The notes under the pieces are model-generated. The model ran no database searches and was not told the DNA's origin. It saw only the letters and a list, made by a program, of their open reading frames with translations. This document shows, piece after piece, positions 21,401 to 30,522 of a stretch of DNA of 64,000 bases (position 1 is the first letter of the stretch; the number at the start of each line of letters is the position of its first letter). The stretch is from contig CM059192.1 in assembly GCA_030323885.1 (NCBI GenBank), positions 565,001 through 629,000 of the forward strand, given 5' to 3'. The DNA is from Branchipolynoe longqiensis. Its lineage: Eukaryota > Annelida > Polychaeta > Phyllodocida > Polynoidae. The position numbers and the translations under genes are program-made.

Positions 21401-23885
21401 CTGCCCTGTGTGTGAGCAGTGTGTGTAGTACAAGTCTGCCCTGTGTGTGAGTAGTGTGTGTAGTACAAGTCTGCCCTATGTGAGTAGTGTGTGTAGTACA
21501 AGTCTGCCCTGTGTGTGAGTAGTGTGTGTAGTACAAGTCTGCCCTATGTGAGTAGTGTGTGTAGTACAAGTCTGCCATGTGTGTGAGTAGTGTGTGTAGT
21601 ACAAGTCTGCCCTATGTGAGTAGTGTGTGTAGTACAAGTCTGCCCTGTGTGTGAGTAGTGTGTAGTACAAGTCTGCCATGTGTGTGAGCAGTGTGTGTAG
21701 TACAAGTCTGCCCTGTGTGTGAGTAGTGTGTGTAGTACAAGTCTGCCATGTGTGTGAGCAGTGTGTGTAGTACAACTCGGCCCTGTGAGTGAGCAGTGTG
21801 TGTCGTGCAAGTCAGCCCTGTGTGTGAGCAATGTGTGTAGTACAAGTCTGCCCTGTGTGTGAGCAGTGTGTGTCATGCAAGTCGGCCTTGTGTGTGAGCA
21901 GTGTGTGTCGTGAAAGTCGGCCTTGTGTATGTAAAATATTATAATAGTTGATGTTTTTTAGTACAAATTCATGTGGTGTGTGAACAATGTAGTGTAAATC
22001 GGTTAATCTATATACAAGCTGACCCATGCCCAGTGGACAACGCTGATAATTGAGCCCAAGAAAGCACTACGGCAAACAGATAGATTATGTGGTGCAGATC
22101 GGCCAAGAAAACTAGGCAGCACAACTGTACTCGATTAAACACGCTAAAGGCTAAGTCTGATAACAAGGTCTTTGAAGTAAGATATGGCTTCAATGGTCAT
22201 AGGGCACAAACGAGACACCATGTCCCAGATAGTGGGTTACGGTACTTAGTAACCATATAGTTAGATAAACTATTCACCCCACTTAGGGGACCATTATGTA
22301 GTCGACTATCCGATAGAAGTTCATCAGAAATCAGTCTTTATCAGACAATTTTGTAATCGTAGTTATACCGCTACAGTTGATAATAATACTTGTTAGGATT
22401 AGATTAAAGATTCATCCCATACTAGTCTACAGTAGCCTGAGGCTGAGGCATATATAAATGTTAAACTTTGCCTTGCTTTGTTAAAAGTCCAGTCTGACGA
22501 AAACAGCCAATCACTGTGCACATAACCTAGCGGGCTAGTATTTATATGGCACACGTGATAATACTGTGGACTCTGTCCAGGGTTGCTTTGACAGATAATA
22601 GGTATGTTGGAAAAAAAAATTAATTTACCATATAGAAATGATATTCATACCATTGTAAAGAGCCATACAAATGCTTTTAAATAACACAAAGATCATGCAT
22701 ATTGGTCTAGTATTAAGAAAGTTATGATTTTTTATTTATTTAAAATCGCATGTTTTTTTATCCTGTAATTAGACTGAAACAAAGGGAATGGGTGTGACCC
22801 TAAACAATGCAAACCTCCCCCTGCGCCCCGTGACGAAGTCACACACAACCCATGACACTTTCCGATTCAAAATTAACCACTTTCGACGTCTAGGATTGTG
22901 ATAATATTTGGCATAATGTGAGAAAAGACCTTAATAATTTGGGCTACATATTTTTTTTTTATCCCCAAAGTGATTTTGAACTGATTTTGAACCGAAAATG
23001 AGTGCAAGGCAGAGGTGAGCCTGTCACTATAGTGCCCATGACACTTTCCGATTCAAAATTAACCACTTTCGACGTATAGGATCATGATAATATTTGGTAT
23101 CATGTGAAACAAGACATTAATAATTTGGGCTATATATTTTTTATTTTGGCCAAAGTGATTTTGAACTGATTTGAGCATCCAAAAATGAGTGCAAATGTTT
23201 AAAATTGTGTCACAAACGAACGAATCATCAGGAATGCAAAATTCGAAAACGATGACATTCAGAAAGCTTTCCTTTATAAGTGGTGATCGTGATTCCCCGA
23301 TACCCCCATCCGTTAGCCAATGAGAAGCGATTTTGGTAGACATGCCGAGACCCGTTCGCGCACTCCCCATCACAGCGATCGGGGACAACACGGCGGCGAC
23401 GCATCACGTGGATGTCAACATATCTATAGATAACAGATTAACCCCTACCAAGAGTAGGTGTCGGGGCTGCAGGAGTAACTACTAAACTAGTTTTGACAGC
23501 GGTTGGGACTTTAAAACTACATGAAATACCTATATTATCGCCCATAAACACAGTGTAACCAATCCGCACTTACCGACGGTAGCGCTGTACATATGGATAA
23601 TTGAGCCTAGATCAAAGCGGCATTCTTTAAAACAGCTTAGTTACTAATGGTTCTTACCCCGATCACTTACTTTGGTCCGAGTGCTAAGATGATGAGGGAG
23701 TTGACAAGGATGGTAATGAGGGAGTGTGCAGCGTGCCATCCACACACACAGCTCACGAACCCAGCCCCGATCGCGCCCGCCAACAACTGACGCTGCAGTG
23801 GACTCTTTGCTCTTTGGATTAGCAACCCCATAGGTAGGGATATGATGAGAAGACTGGCGTAGATAATGTCATCTTGAAATGTCAT
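5996..23885 (-). CDS. MBOAT7: MBOAT7-like lysophosphatidylinositol acyltransferase, complete gene (7 coding exons)
   Basis: Membrane-bound O-acyltransferase family member. In the MBOAT7/LPIAT1 subfamily the enzyme transfers a polyunsaturated acyl chain (typically arachidonoyl) from acyl-CoA to lysophosphatidylinositol in the ER/endomembranes. Coding exons, in order on the minus strand: 23885-23671, 17045-16919, 15496-15289, 14024-13873, 10838-10636, 8595-8416 and 6419-5996. All junctions are GT-AG and the phases join without error to 502 codons plus stop; human MBOAT7 is 472 aa. Subfamily-specific matches include HANAVQLLLTLK, GPYYKYRTY, WNMSVQFWLA and WHGIHPGYYLSF. The family Asn and His are N339 and H374, 35 residues apart as in human. 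Many hydrophobic segments fit a multipass protein. Oddities: minisatellites at two splice boundaries and a likely 3'UTR intron. Identification rests on remembered family sequence, not a search. Confidence 0.93.
6420..7506 (-). repeat. 79-bp minisatellite made of MBOAT7 splice acceptor plus first 19 nt of the terminal exon
   Basis: About 13 intact extra units and one decayed unit (near 7490). The first two are 67-69 bp, the rest mostly 79 bp. Read on the minus strand, each unit carries a CCCCCACAG acceptor, the 19-nt exon start (G plus six codons, ATG..ATG) and then GTGAGG, which works as a donor-like hexamer. The true exon diverges from the units just after GTGAG. The array therefore duplicates an intron-exon boundary, placing a ladder of competing acceptors and 19-nt cryptic micro-exons ahead of the catalytic exon. 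Confidence 0.92.
7837..8356. mobile_element. Candidate solo LTR, 520 bp (MBOAT7 intron 6)
   Basis: Starts TGTAAAATATTCC, ends ..CTCTACA, and is flanked by CATG on both sides (7833-7836 and 8357-8360). Internally, TATATATAATAAA at ~8220 could serve as a combined TATA/poly(A) region, followed by a C/T-rich stretch. The outside sequence resumes the same 'ggttacac' low-complexity context. No internal coding region is present, hence solo. Confidence 0.5.
8416..8595 (-). CDS. MBOAT7: MBOAT7 coding exon 6 with conserved Asn (residues 302-361 plus 2 nt)
   Basis: It encodes DYDFETIHNISVYG, then GMRSWNMSVQFWLANNVY, which carries N339 of the family WN motif. The acceptor is AATGCAG|T. The donor CACAG|GTAGGC leaves AG, completed to Arg by the first G of exon 7. 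Confidence 0.94.
8765..8942. mobile_element. pogo/Tigger-like MITE, 178 bp
   Basis: Ends CAGTAAAACCTCTCTAA and its inverse TTTAGAGAGGTTTCACTG, flanked by TA on both sides. The CAGT termini and TA target are typical of the pogo branch of Tc1/mariner. Confidence 0.85.
9140..9428. mobile_element. MITE with CAGGGTCC ends, 289 bp
   Basis: The inverted termini CAGGGTCC / GGACCCTG are bounded by exact 6-bp direct repeats CTTTCT (9134-9139 and 9429-9434). The interior is rich in 'caaggc'/'aagactt' motifs. Confidence 0.65.
9682..10021 (-). mobile_element. SINE family A (tRNA-derived), near full length
   Basis: The tRNA-like head at the high-coordinate end has B-box GGTTCGAACCC, followed by the family body (GAGTCAAACCAATGACTTA.., GGATAATGTGACTGAGTGG, TCGGTACCCATCCTGATATG). 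The tail motif is ACGTAAAAC..CAACAA. This family recurs across the window and is the main SINE here. Confidence 0.85.
10037..10250 (-). mobile_element. SINE family B (tRNA-derived), with adjacent plus-strand fragment
   Basis: The minus-strand tRNA-like part at ~10106-10183 has acceptor-stem halves GCCTAGG..CTTTAGGC and B-box GGTTCGAATCC. A plus-strand fragment of the 5' part ('gtctgcactgacctcag', 'agacaggtaggcg') lies at 10037-10089, so two copies or an inverted partial copy meet here. Confidence 0.7.
10636..10838 (-). CDS. MBOAT7: MBOAT7 coding exon 5 (residues 235-301 plus 2 nt)
   Basis: It begins YLASAELLEQPFWLRF after a GCGCAG acceptor and contains LYMLPMFTIFRMRLYFAWMMAECVC (positions follow the human FYMIPVFFAFRMRFYVAWIAAECGC block), then the GAYP segment and a basic/Cys loop. 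The donor is CAG|GTAGGT, phase 2. Confidence 0.93.
11190..11905. repeat. 55-bp minisatellite in MBOAT7 intron 4
   Basis: Twelve or so units with 'aactcagcagaccaaaggtc' and 'cacgctgcagtgtgatgaat'. The array is split at 11481-11550 by a fragment of SINE family A. Confidence 0.92.
11481..11550 (-). mobile_element. SINE family A 3' fragment inside minisatellite
   Basis: Only the tail portion (ggttgtcctggcaacatct.. acgggtaccgacttatgac) is present. It is embedded between units of the 55-bp array and nearly identical to the same part of the copy at 12689. Confidence 0.75.
12000..12624. repeat. Three tandem copies of a ~204-bp unit
   Basis: 'gagcaatcttcatacagaag' recurs at 12015, 12219 and 12422. 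The copies are about 90-95% alike by eye. Confidence 0.9.
12689..12992 (-). mobile_element. SINE family A, full-length copy
   Basis: Body and tRNA-like head are present, with B-box region GAGTTCGACTCCC degenerate. Reads minus-strand from 12992 to 12689. Confidence 0.85.
12993..13872. other. Intron 4 of MBOAT7, unique-looking sequence
   Basis: Between the SINE at 12689-12992 and exon 4. AT-rich, without a repeat or exon that I can support. Confidence 0.5.
13873..14024 (-). CDS. MBOAT7: MBOAT7 coding exon 4 (residues 184-234)
   Basis: The acceptor TTGCAG|GC completes a Gly codon with exon 3, giving GPYYKYRTYHDMI (human GPFFRYRTYLDWL). A positively charged linker (NPLMRRLRWIP) and a membrane segment follow (LISAIFLFLSYFFNIE). 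The donor is GAG|GTATGT, phase 0. Confidence 0.93.
14490..15288 (-). repeat. ~31-33-bp minisatellite derived from MBOAT7 exon 3 end plus splice donor
   Basis: Roughly two dozen degenerate units. On the minus strand each reads like GGGACCCATCACAG|GTGCAG..., matching the exon 3 end GTGGGACTCCTCACAG|GTAGTC. The first copies downstream of the exon are the closest (ATGGGACTCCTCAC). Many units keep an AG|GT and thus a potential 5' splice site. Open frames continuing through these units are artefacts of the duplication. Confidence 0.88.
15289..15496 (-). CDS. MBOAT7: MBOAT7 coding exon 3 (residues 115-183 plus 1 nt)
   Basis: The exon opens LVGLAFEVHD (human: LVSLASEVQD), runs through a hydrophilic insert and ends GYCYVGLLT. 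The donor is ACAG|GTAGT. The last ~18 nt of the exon plus the donor recur, degenerately, dozens of bases apart throughout the downstream intron (array at 14490-15288), so an uninterrupted frame continues past the donor and would overpredict the exon. Confidence 0.92.
15662..15999 (+). mobile_element. SINE family A, full-length copy
   Basis: Head CCGGGCGTGATGGCCGAATC with A-box-like GGCCGAATCGGTAGAG, body, and tail ending AAAACTCCAACAACCAACC. It lies 160 bp from MBOAT7 exon 3, upstream in intron 2. Confidence 0.87.
16000..17590. other. MBOAT7 introns 1-2, mostly unique sequence around exon 2
   Basis: No repeats recognised apart from poly(C)/poly(A) runs near 17480. Exon 2 (16919-17045) is the only supported feature. 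Confidence 0.5.
16919..17045 (-). CDS. MBOAT7: MBOAT7 coding exon 2 (residues 72-114)
   Basis: The acceptor is GGTACAG|G; a second AG 16 nt upstream would put the exon out of frame. It encodes KCHTWSFVWCFSYIVFFR followed by the conserved HANAVQLLLTLK segment and ends in phase 0 at AAG|GTGAGC. The preceding intron (17046-23670) is 6.6 kb and is mostly minisatellite. Confidence 0.92.
17590..19255. repeat. 22-bp minisatellite with two alternating unit types (MBOAT7 intron 1)
   Basis: Type 1 is 'ggttctcaccaaacatggca' and type 2 is 'ggttctcactaaccacagct'. They alternate irregularly as a ~44-bp higher-order repeat, with an unrelated ~70-bp interruption near 18570-18640. Long frames on both strands are repeat artefacts. 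Confidence 0.93.
19450..21935. repeat. 33-bp minisatellite, ~75 copies (MBOAT7 intron 1)
   Basis: The unit contains 'gtgtgtagtacaagtctgcc' plus 'ctgtgtgtgagta'. Most copies are 33 bp, with 29- and 31-bp variants. Because 33 is divisible by three and the minus strand lacks stops, it yields a spurious 694-codon Thr/His/Tyr-rich frame. Confidence 0.95.
22599..23426. mobile_element. Inverted-repeat element, 'TAGGTATGTTG' family, copy 1
   Basis: Ends TAGGTATGTTGG and CAACATATCTA are inverted. It is homologous over most of its length to 32973-33642, and includes an internal ~170-bp duplication ('catgacactttccgattcaa' at 22850 and 23038) absent from copy 2. Confidence 0.7.
23671..23885 (-). CDS. 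MBOAT7: MBOAT7 coding exon 1 (residues 1-71 plus 2 nt)
   Basis: The exon starts at the ATG at 23885-23883 (MTFQDDIIY) and ends at an AAA|GTAAGT donor. It encodes the first membrane segments. The motif 'CGWHAAHSLITIL' matches the 'CGPHTLHSLVTIL' region of human MBOAT7, and the human N-terminus has about the same distance from Met to this motif, which supports the start. It leaves two bases (AA) to be completed by G of exon 2. Confidence 0.92.
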
Positions 23886-24003
23886 CGTGGCAGCCGTTGA
23901 TATGTGTGTATGGGTTGTCAGGGGCTTCTGTCTTTAATCTAACTGGGCTTCTAGTACGTAAAGTAGACGGTGGCGGCGCTGCGGGAGTAACAACAGAGAG
24001 CGT

Positions 24004-24013
24004 GTATATATCA
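24004..24013 (-). promoter_or_regulatory. Possible TATA element upstream of MBOAT7
   Basis: TATATA on the minus strand lies about 120 bp upstream of the MBOAT7 ATG. It is only a sequence match; there is no transcript evidence in the window. Confidence 0.25.
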
Positions 24014-24067
24014 CTCGTGGCGGCATCTGTTGTGCACGGAGGGAACTGCATGCGGCCTAAAGCTTAA

Positions 24068-24977
24068 GGCCCTGTCACACTACGACGTATGGTGCCGGCG
24101 TGTGCGTAACGTGTTGAAATAACATTGAAATCAAAATATGTCGGCATTCGCCTAACTTTCATGCTGTGGGCGGTCCCAGGAACGTATGAAGCTTACGCGG
24201 AGCGTATGGCTACCGTATGCATGGCGTATGGCGACGTATACGAAACGTATGGCGACATATACGAAATGTATGGCGACGTATACTCGCCGTGCTGAGACGT
24301 GTTGTGACGGTTGGAGGTGACAGGTCCAGTGTATGAGTAACGTATGCCGATGTAGCCCTAATGTGCTCCTAATGTATGCCGACATACCCCTAACGTACAC
24401 ATAGCGTATGAGGAACGTAAGAGCCACACGTCGACACACTTTGAAAATTTTGAACATGCACAAAAATTCTTTTGGAGCCTTGACGCATGCCGACGTAAGA
24501 CGCCGTATACCGAACGTACCCAACGTATGCCCAACGTATACGTAATGTATGACACCGTACACCGATGTGTTGGTCGAAAATCACATACGTTGGCATACAC
24601 TAAGGCTATACGTCGTAGTGTGACAGCCCTTTTACGGAACGTTGTGAGTATGTTATATACGTCAGAGATATGCGAAGGGTGCCGGTTCAACGTACGGCTA
24701 ACGTGTTCCAACCTATGCCGACCTACCCCTAATGTGTGAGTAACGTATGCCAAAGTACGCCGACATACGCCGAGTGTATGAAAAACGTATGAGCCATACG
24801 GCGACATACGTTGACAATTTTGAACATGCGCAACAATCTTTTAGCGGCTCGACCTAAGCCGACCTATGACGCCGTATCCCGAGCGTACTCGACATATGCC
24901 CAACATATACGACCTGTTGGTCGAAAATTGCATACGTCGGCATACGCTAACACCACACGTCATAGTGTGACAGCCCC
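24068..24977. mobile_element. TTAA-flanked inverted-repeat element rich in CGTATG
   Basis: Ends GGCCCTGTCACACTACGACG and CATAGTGTGACAGCCCC, flanked exactly by TTAA at 24064-24067 and 24978-24981. TTAA targets are used by piggyBac and Kolobok elements. A second, internal right end at ~24611-24633 shows the right half is duplicated. The interior is a mosaic of CGTATG/CATACG words and can fold extensively. Confidence 0.72.
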
Positions 24978-24978
24978 T

Positions 24979-25381
24979 TAAGATTCGATATACGCGGTAT
25001 GCGGTATGCAACATGCGAATGTGAATGCGGTATGCACCATAGATACCCATGCTGACCTCCAATAGTCGATGTCTTCTTTTTGTGTTTTGGGGTTGCTAAA
25101 CAAGCAACAACAAAAATAGAAAGATACCCATCCCATTTTTTGAGTATTTTGCTCCAAATTTGTGAAGGAAAGTCAAAGTTACTATTGTTTTCTATGGCAA
25201 ATACAGCAGTATTCGCATTTGCATTCGCACCGATCAGTCCATGGGTTGATCCATTTGCCGCATTTGCATTTGCATTTGCATTCGCATTCACTTTCGGACA
25301 TATGGAAGCACTACTATGCCTTTACATGCTTTTCGATTTGTTTTCGCATTCGCATTCGAATACCGCGTATATGGAATCTTA
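24979..25381. mobile_element. MITE with TAAGATTC ends, ~400 bp
   Basis: Left TAAGATTCGATATACGCGGT, right ACCGCGTATATGGAATCTTA, inverted. The interior includes a (GCATTY)n hexamer run near 25215-25300. The TTAA of the preceding element overlaps its left terminus. A lone right end is found again at 42070-42093. Confidence 0.7.
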
Positions 25382-25493
25382 GCTTAATACACAATTTCCG
25401 CGACTAGTATGACACATGGTGATAGGCAACGACACTCATGTTGTGGGTCGACAGCTGTGTCACTGTGTTGTTTTATACTGATGATCAAGCTTT

Positions 25494-25514
25494 TCAATCA
25501 ATCAATCAATCAAT
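25494..25514. repeat. (TCAA)n microsatellite
   Basis: About five perfect tetramers. Confidence 0.9.
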
Positions 25515-25874
25515 AGGATACAGCTATAATTATCAAAAATGATTCAGAAATGGTAAGTATGTTTTCTCTATAAATCCACATTTGTGCTGAAAAGACTGTG
25601 TCAGTTGCTCAATATGAAGACAGTGTTAACACTAACAGAGCCTTAATTGCCTCTCCACAGATGCTGTGATTCACAAGTCCAGTCTGAGTCTGGATTACGC
25701 TCTGCGCATGCATCATGGAAATCGTGTATTCGAGTCTGTCCCACCGACAGGGGCTCTTCGATAGCGTTGGTGACCCCAGTTAGACTAAGTTAAAGTTGCA
25801 TAGTCTTTCAGTTTTGAGTTTCCGCCATTTTCTGAGGTAAACGTATTAGATTGCTCGTTATAATCTACCTTACA

Positions 25875-26010
25875 TTAGTGTAGTGGTCTGCACTCACCTC
25901 TCAGGCAAGGAGCCGCATAGACAGGTAGGTGTGGGTAGTGTGGTGACTTCAGGGAGCCTGGGTGATGTGATGCAAAGAGATGTGGATTCGAGTTCCAGCT
26001 CTGATGATTG
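25875..26010 (+). mobile_element. SINE family B, partial
   Basis: 'gtagtggtctgcactcacct' start, 'agggagcctgggtgatgtga' and a decayed B-box 'gattcgagttcc'. The middle of the tRNA-like part is deleted. A further 45-bp fragment of the 5' end lies at 26812-26855. Confidence 0.7.
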
Positions 26011-26019
26011 GGGGTGTTT

Positions 26020-26970
26020 GTAACCTTACGACGGTTACCGGTTGCAGAACTGCAACATTGGGTAGAGAGGCTCCGATAAATCGGCCCAATCTGTGGTTGA
26101 AGACTTAACTTCAGTAACGAGTGTTGTAGAAGCTGGGGACATCTTCACAACGTTGTAACGGCGAGGCGTTGGGGCGGCAGCGAATCTCTTCGGTCCGGCG
26201 TGTAGTTGAGCTGTAGGTGTAGTGTAATGTAGCACTTGAATCCGGTCAGCAGCAGGGGTTTGAGGAAGGCGGGCAAAGGTGGGAGCAGCTGTCGTTCCAG
26301 GAACAAGAACAAGGCAGAGAAATCATAAAGGTGAAGGGCCCCACCCAAGAACACAACTACCCTGGTATGGGGAAGAAGTGTGCCTGGGAGAAATCGAAAT
26401 GGGCAGAGTCTAGGAAAGAGAAATGAGGAGAGTTGAGTCAAAGGACCATGTCTATTTGCTCTATGGTGACCGTCCAGCGAGCCATAGACACGGACAGAGT
26501 AAGAGTAGAAAGTGAAATGCTGGCGGGCTCCCCCTCCTGGAACTCTTTTCAGACATATCGAGGAGGAGCATGGCCGGCGGAGAGGTGATAGAGAGAGGTG
26601 TGGACAGAGTCTGGTCCGGATGTTCCAGCTCTAGGCACAATATTTCCCATTTTCATCACCCCCCCCCATGATTCTGGTTCCGTGACCAGGATCCTGTACA
26701 AGCTACGTGCTGTATAGTTGTTGAACCTACCCTATGTCTGTGTATGCATAAGTGCACTGTCTGTATGTATGTAATTGTAAGTATTTAAAGACTTACAATT
26801 CCAGGGGGACGAGTGGAGTGGTTTGCACTGACCTCTCAGGCTAAGTAATAAAAAGGTGAGTAAGTGGCTTTATATCAATTATGATTGATTGATGAATCAA
26901 TGCCGTGTCTGCAACTAACTTGCTAAGGCCACATTCAGAATCAGAGCAGCTTTATTAAGTGTAGGCCTAC
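26020..26970. other. Intergenic segment with unexplained minus-strand open frames
   Basis: The minus-strand frame near 26235-26035 reads ..HYTTPTAQLHAGPKRFAAA..DWADLSEPLYPMLQFCNR in a relatively GC-rich 500 bp. It could be a transposon-derived fragment; no family recognised. The tail of SINE B (26812-26855) and 'attgattgatgaatcaat' follow. Confidence 0.35.
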
Positions 26971-26973
26971 TTA

Positions 26974-27579
26974 AGCCGTGTTCACACACACAACTTTAGG
27001 CCGAACTAGATAAGGCGAACTAGATGAGGCAAACTAGTGTTGTGTCCACACACGGAGCGGTTTAAGGCGGAAATCGATATCTGCGCATGAGCAAGTCCAT
27101 ACTAACCAGCGCCAGTTTCGGTTAGTCGACGTCGCCACGAGAGAGTGTGGGTTCGACCTAGATATGTATAGACTGAGTCGTATTGTTTTGGAATGGTCAA
27201 AACTTCTGCTGGGCAGTGAAAACCTAAAAATAAATGATGAAAAAAATATCTGTGCACAGCTAGCGGTTTCATAGACCAAATTATATAATATGCGCTTTTG
27301 ATTGACCGGAAAATCAACAAACTCAGGTCTCGACTGCACATGCGTGTGACGTGCTTAAGCTGCTTCAAGTAAACTGATACCGTTCACATTAGGAAGTTGG
27401 GCCGACTTAAGCTAGTTCGGTTAATATAAGCTACCTCACGACGTGGTTTACTTGAAGCGAACTAGATGAGGCGAACTAGCCCTAATTCGCTTCAGCGTCA
27501 CGTCTACACGGCAAATGTGAGCCGAACTAGACAAGGCCAATTAGTTGGGGCGACTTAACTCCCGTGTGTGAACACGGCT
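26974..27579. mobile_element. Inverted-repeat element, 'AGCCGTGTTCACAC', 606 bp
   Basis: Termini AGCCGTGTTCACAC / GTGTGAACACGGCT, with TTA before and TTT after. The arms are built from 'gccgaactagatgaggcg' motifs. The ~290-bp core (27068-27360) is shared with 31040-31635. Possibly PIF/Harbinger-like (3-bp target), by inference. Confidence 0.65.
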
Positions 27580-27970
27580 TTTGATTTTGGGTATATAAAT
27601 CCCTCCACCTAGAGTTATAGTACTTAGTAGATACATGTCTATTAATTATATAGGAGATGTAACACTAAATATAAGCGCACACTAAGTAAGGCTAACTTCA
27701 TTTGGCCATTTCTTAACCCAACCTTCAGCCACCTCCTCAATCAGTCAATACCAAATTAAAGCTATACGTTTTTGAAGGAACGTCTAATGTCCCTTTTCTA
27801 CAAACACGATCGTCGACACTCATCTCCATATGATCCTTCTTTCCATCAGGACCCACTCGGAATTAGGCTAATTGGTTTTTGATACTGGCATTTACTAGTA
27901 GTAGAGTGTGAAGTCATCTCAGGAAGGGCCCCATAGGCTACTCATGCTGGCAGTATCATGAGCGGCTAAT

Positions 27971-28682
27971 GGGCCTGCCACATTACGGCGTATGGCGGAA
28001 GCGTATGCCGGCATATCGGCTTGCGTCAGATAAGCCGTCATATGCTTCGCATACGCTTCGCATACGGTTTTCATACACTTCGCATATGCTTCGCATACGC
28101 TGTGCATACGTCGTATACGCCCGGCGTGTCCCTCATACGCCATCATACGCGCGTCCGTCCTACAGTTTTTTGGGCATGCTAAAAAAATTCAGCGTATGGC
28201 GACGTAAGGCTCATACACTCCTCATACGCTATGCATACGCTAAGCTACGCCGTCATATGTTGCGCATATGCTATACGTACGCCGTCTTGCGTTATGCATA
28301 TGCTAAAATCGCTCCTTTGGCGTATCTATAGCGTATGTAGCGTACGCCTGGCATGCATGTAACGTATTTGAGTGTATTCGTAGTGTATTCTCAGCGTGTA
28401 CAAAGCGTATATTCAGCGTATGCCCGGCATATGCTCTCGGTATATAAAGGTGCCGGGAGGGAGGAGGAAGGGAGGGACCGGGCGTATACGGTGTATGCGT
28501 AGCATATGACGGCGTATGCACCAAAAACTGATATGTACTCACACACTACTCATACACTACTCACACGCCACGCATATGCTCATATCAGTGCACAAAGGTC
28601 ACCATACGTCGTCCCGCAACGGTTTTCAAATTTTATCGGTATGTTTTATATACGCCGCCATGCGCCATAATGTGACAGGCCC
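27971..28682. mobile_element. CGTATG-rich inverted-repeat element, second copy
   Basis: Ends GGGCCTGCCACATTACGGCG / CGCCATAATGTGACAGGCCC. The interior is a dense mix of CATACGC/GCGTATG words, like the TTAA element at 24068 but diverged. No exact TTAA flanks (TAAT / ATAA). Confidence 0.6.
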
Positions 28683-28689
28683 ATAACGA

Positions 28690-30020
28690 TTAAAACTATG
28701 GAGATAAGAAACACGTTAAGCAGCTTATGTTGTGTATATTTTATTCAAAGTAGTTCAGAAAACACGTTCAAATCGAGCTTTGAGGATGAGTTGCATTGAT
28801 ACCTAGTTTGAAGTCAAATGGTATATTTCATGTCGTTTCCTGGTGTAAAGGTTAGTTATTAACCAATCGACAGGGACAGGGTATATTCTGGTCTGAAACC
28901 CAATATTATTCCATTTTCGCGATTCAATATAGACAGCAACGAGTGTTTAGAACCGCCGTAAATATACATGCCGTAAATTATTACTCATGCCTGTACGGTG
29001 TGAAACTTGGATTCCATTAATTTAAAGCCTAATAAAACTTATTAAAAGTAATAAATAACATGACGCTTTGCGGTATCGAAGTTGCACACACATATATCTT
29101 ATAGTATGGTGCTAGTCGCACACCTGTTCTTCAATCATGTCAAGTCATGCATTCGCATGTAAGCAAGTATCCAAATGCAGAAATGTTCGAAATGGTAGAA
29201 GTATGACATTAAATGTATTCAAATTTCAATAAAACAGGTTATTCAACAATGCCAATTAGTACACTCGCGTCTAAGCAAGTATCCAAATGCAGAACGGTGT
29301 CCTGGCTACGGACTGACGCCAATAACTGCGCATCGTTTGGGTCTGTGGAATTGTAGCATAACTTGAGCTGCGAAAACACTCACTAAATCACTTTTACAGA
29401 TAATTACAAATTCCTTGATTGTTGGTATGTGTTTTGAAGTTGGAATTCAGAAGTGGTTGGATATTGTTGACGGCAGGGCGGGTGAGCGTTACCCAGTGTA
29501 AACTTCGCTGGTGTTTTGGCGCGGAAAGGAACGAGATAGCAACCCGGGCGTCGGTAACCAGCGTAATGCCCGATGACATCATTGCGTTCCGAAAATTCCA
29601 TAGTGCAAACTGGCACCAGCGCCTATCAGTTTCCACACATCTGTAAGAAGTGATACTCTCACTGGCAAGACTGTCTTACAAGCATTGTTGACTGTGGGGG
29701 CTGGTGTGAGGTTTTAGGAGCAGGTAGTTTTTTTGCATTGTCAATACAATTATATGCTAAGTAAACTTGGGAGGACCACGTAATTGTTGCTATTGACTAC
29801 CTAAAAAAGATGCATCCTTGTCTAGAATTTGTTCAATGCCTCCCTATTTACTCATTCATGAAACAAAATATATAAAATTAAGCTTCACCCCATTGAACAA
29901 ATTAGTTTAGTGCATATATAACTGAACAGTATGTGGTGTTTCCACACTGATCCACCCCTATGACCAGTGGCAGATTACCTACGACTCGGGACCCTATTAT
30001 AATACAACATTTAAATTAAG
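28690..30020. other. Intergenic sequence, nothing recognised
   Basis: A short internal duplication ('taagcaagtatccaaatgcaga' type) occurs at ~29161 and ~29273. The frame pair at 29394-29646 shows no family resemblance. Confidence 0.5.
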
Positions 30021-30428
30021 GTATGCAGGTATTGCAATACCTCAGGGAGTTTGATGCCCCTGCCCTGCAGAGTTGTAAACCACTGCCTTGTGGTACAGTT
30101 TCTTGACAGAACCGAAGGCTAAGGGAGCAAACTCTGAACAGAAAACCATGTCACTGTGGCAGCATCAAGGGCGGTTGATGTATGGAACTCCCAACATCTC
30201 CCGACCAGCCACTGTAGGGATAAATAGTTTTGCGCCTGTCTGGACATGTTCTTGCCAGTGTGAAACCTCTATTTGCTCCCTGAGAGAGTGCCACTGGTGA
30301 CTTGCAAAATCCAGCAGCACTTCAACACTTTTGCAGGCAGCTTTCATGAAATGTACAACCGCACAAGAGCAGCAGTCAAGAAATGAAAGCAGTCTTTGTC
30401 GCATCAGGACCGACAGCATGATGAAACC
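30021..30428 (+). repeat. Interspersed repeat X, copy 1 (~400 bp)
   Basis: It matches 58286-58669 in reverse orientation over nearly its whole length (for example 'gcggttgatgtatggaactc', 'ggcagctttcatgaaa'). It carries ~30 bp absent from the other copy near 30350. The end reads GACCGACAGCATGATG, which looks like the start of an (ATG)n tail. Unclassified. Confidence 0.75.
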
Positions 30429-30522
30429 ATTGTTTTAAATGTCCTTGGGTTCCCCTCCCTTCTTGCGCCATAGGCCTACTCAGACTAACTGCTAAGCCAC
30501 CACTGCCTCTAAAAATAGTTTT

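Noticed and set aside
19349..21433. 694-codon open frame on the minus strand (YYTHYSHTGQTC-like repeats)
   Set aside because: It is a translation of the 33-bp minisatellite; all frames stay open because the unit length is a multiple of three and lacks stops. It lies in an MBOAT7 intron.
29394..29646. Overlapping 70-80-codon frames on both strands
   Set aside because: No recognisable family, no splice context consistent with an exon, and openness on both strands suggests chance.
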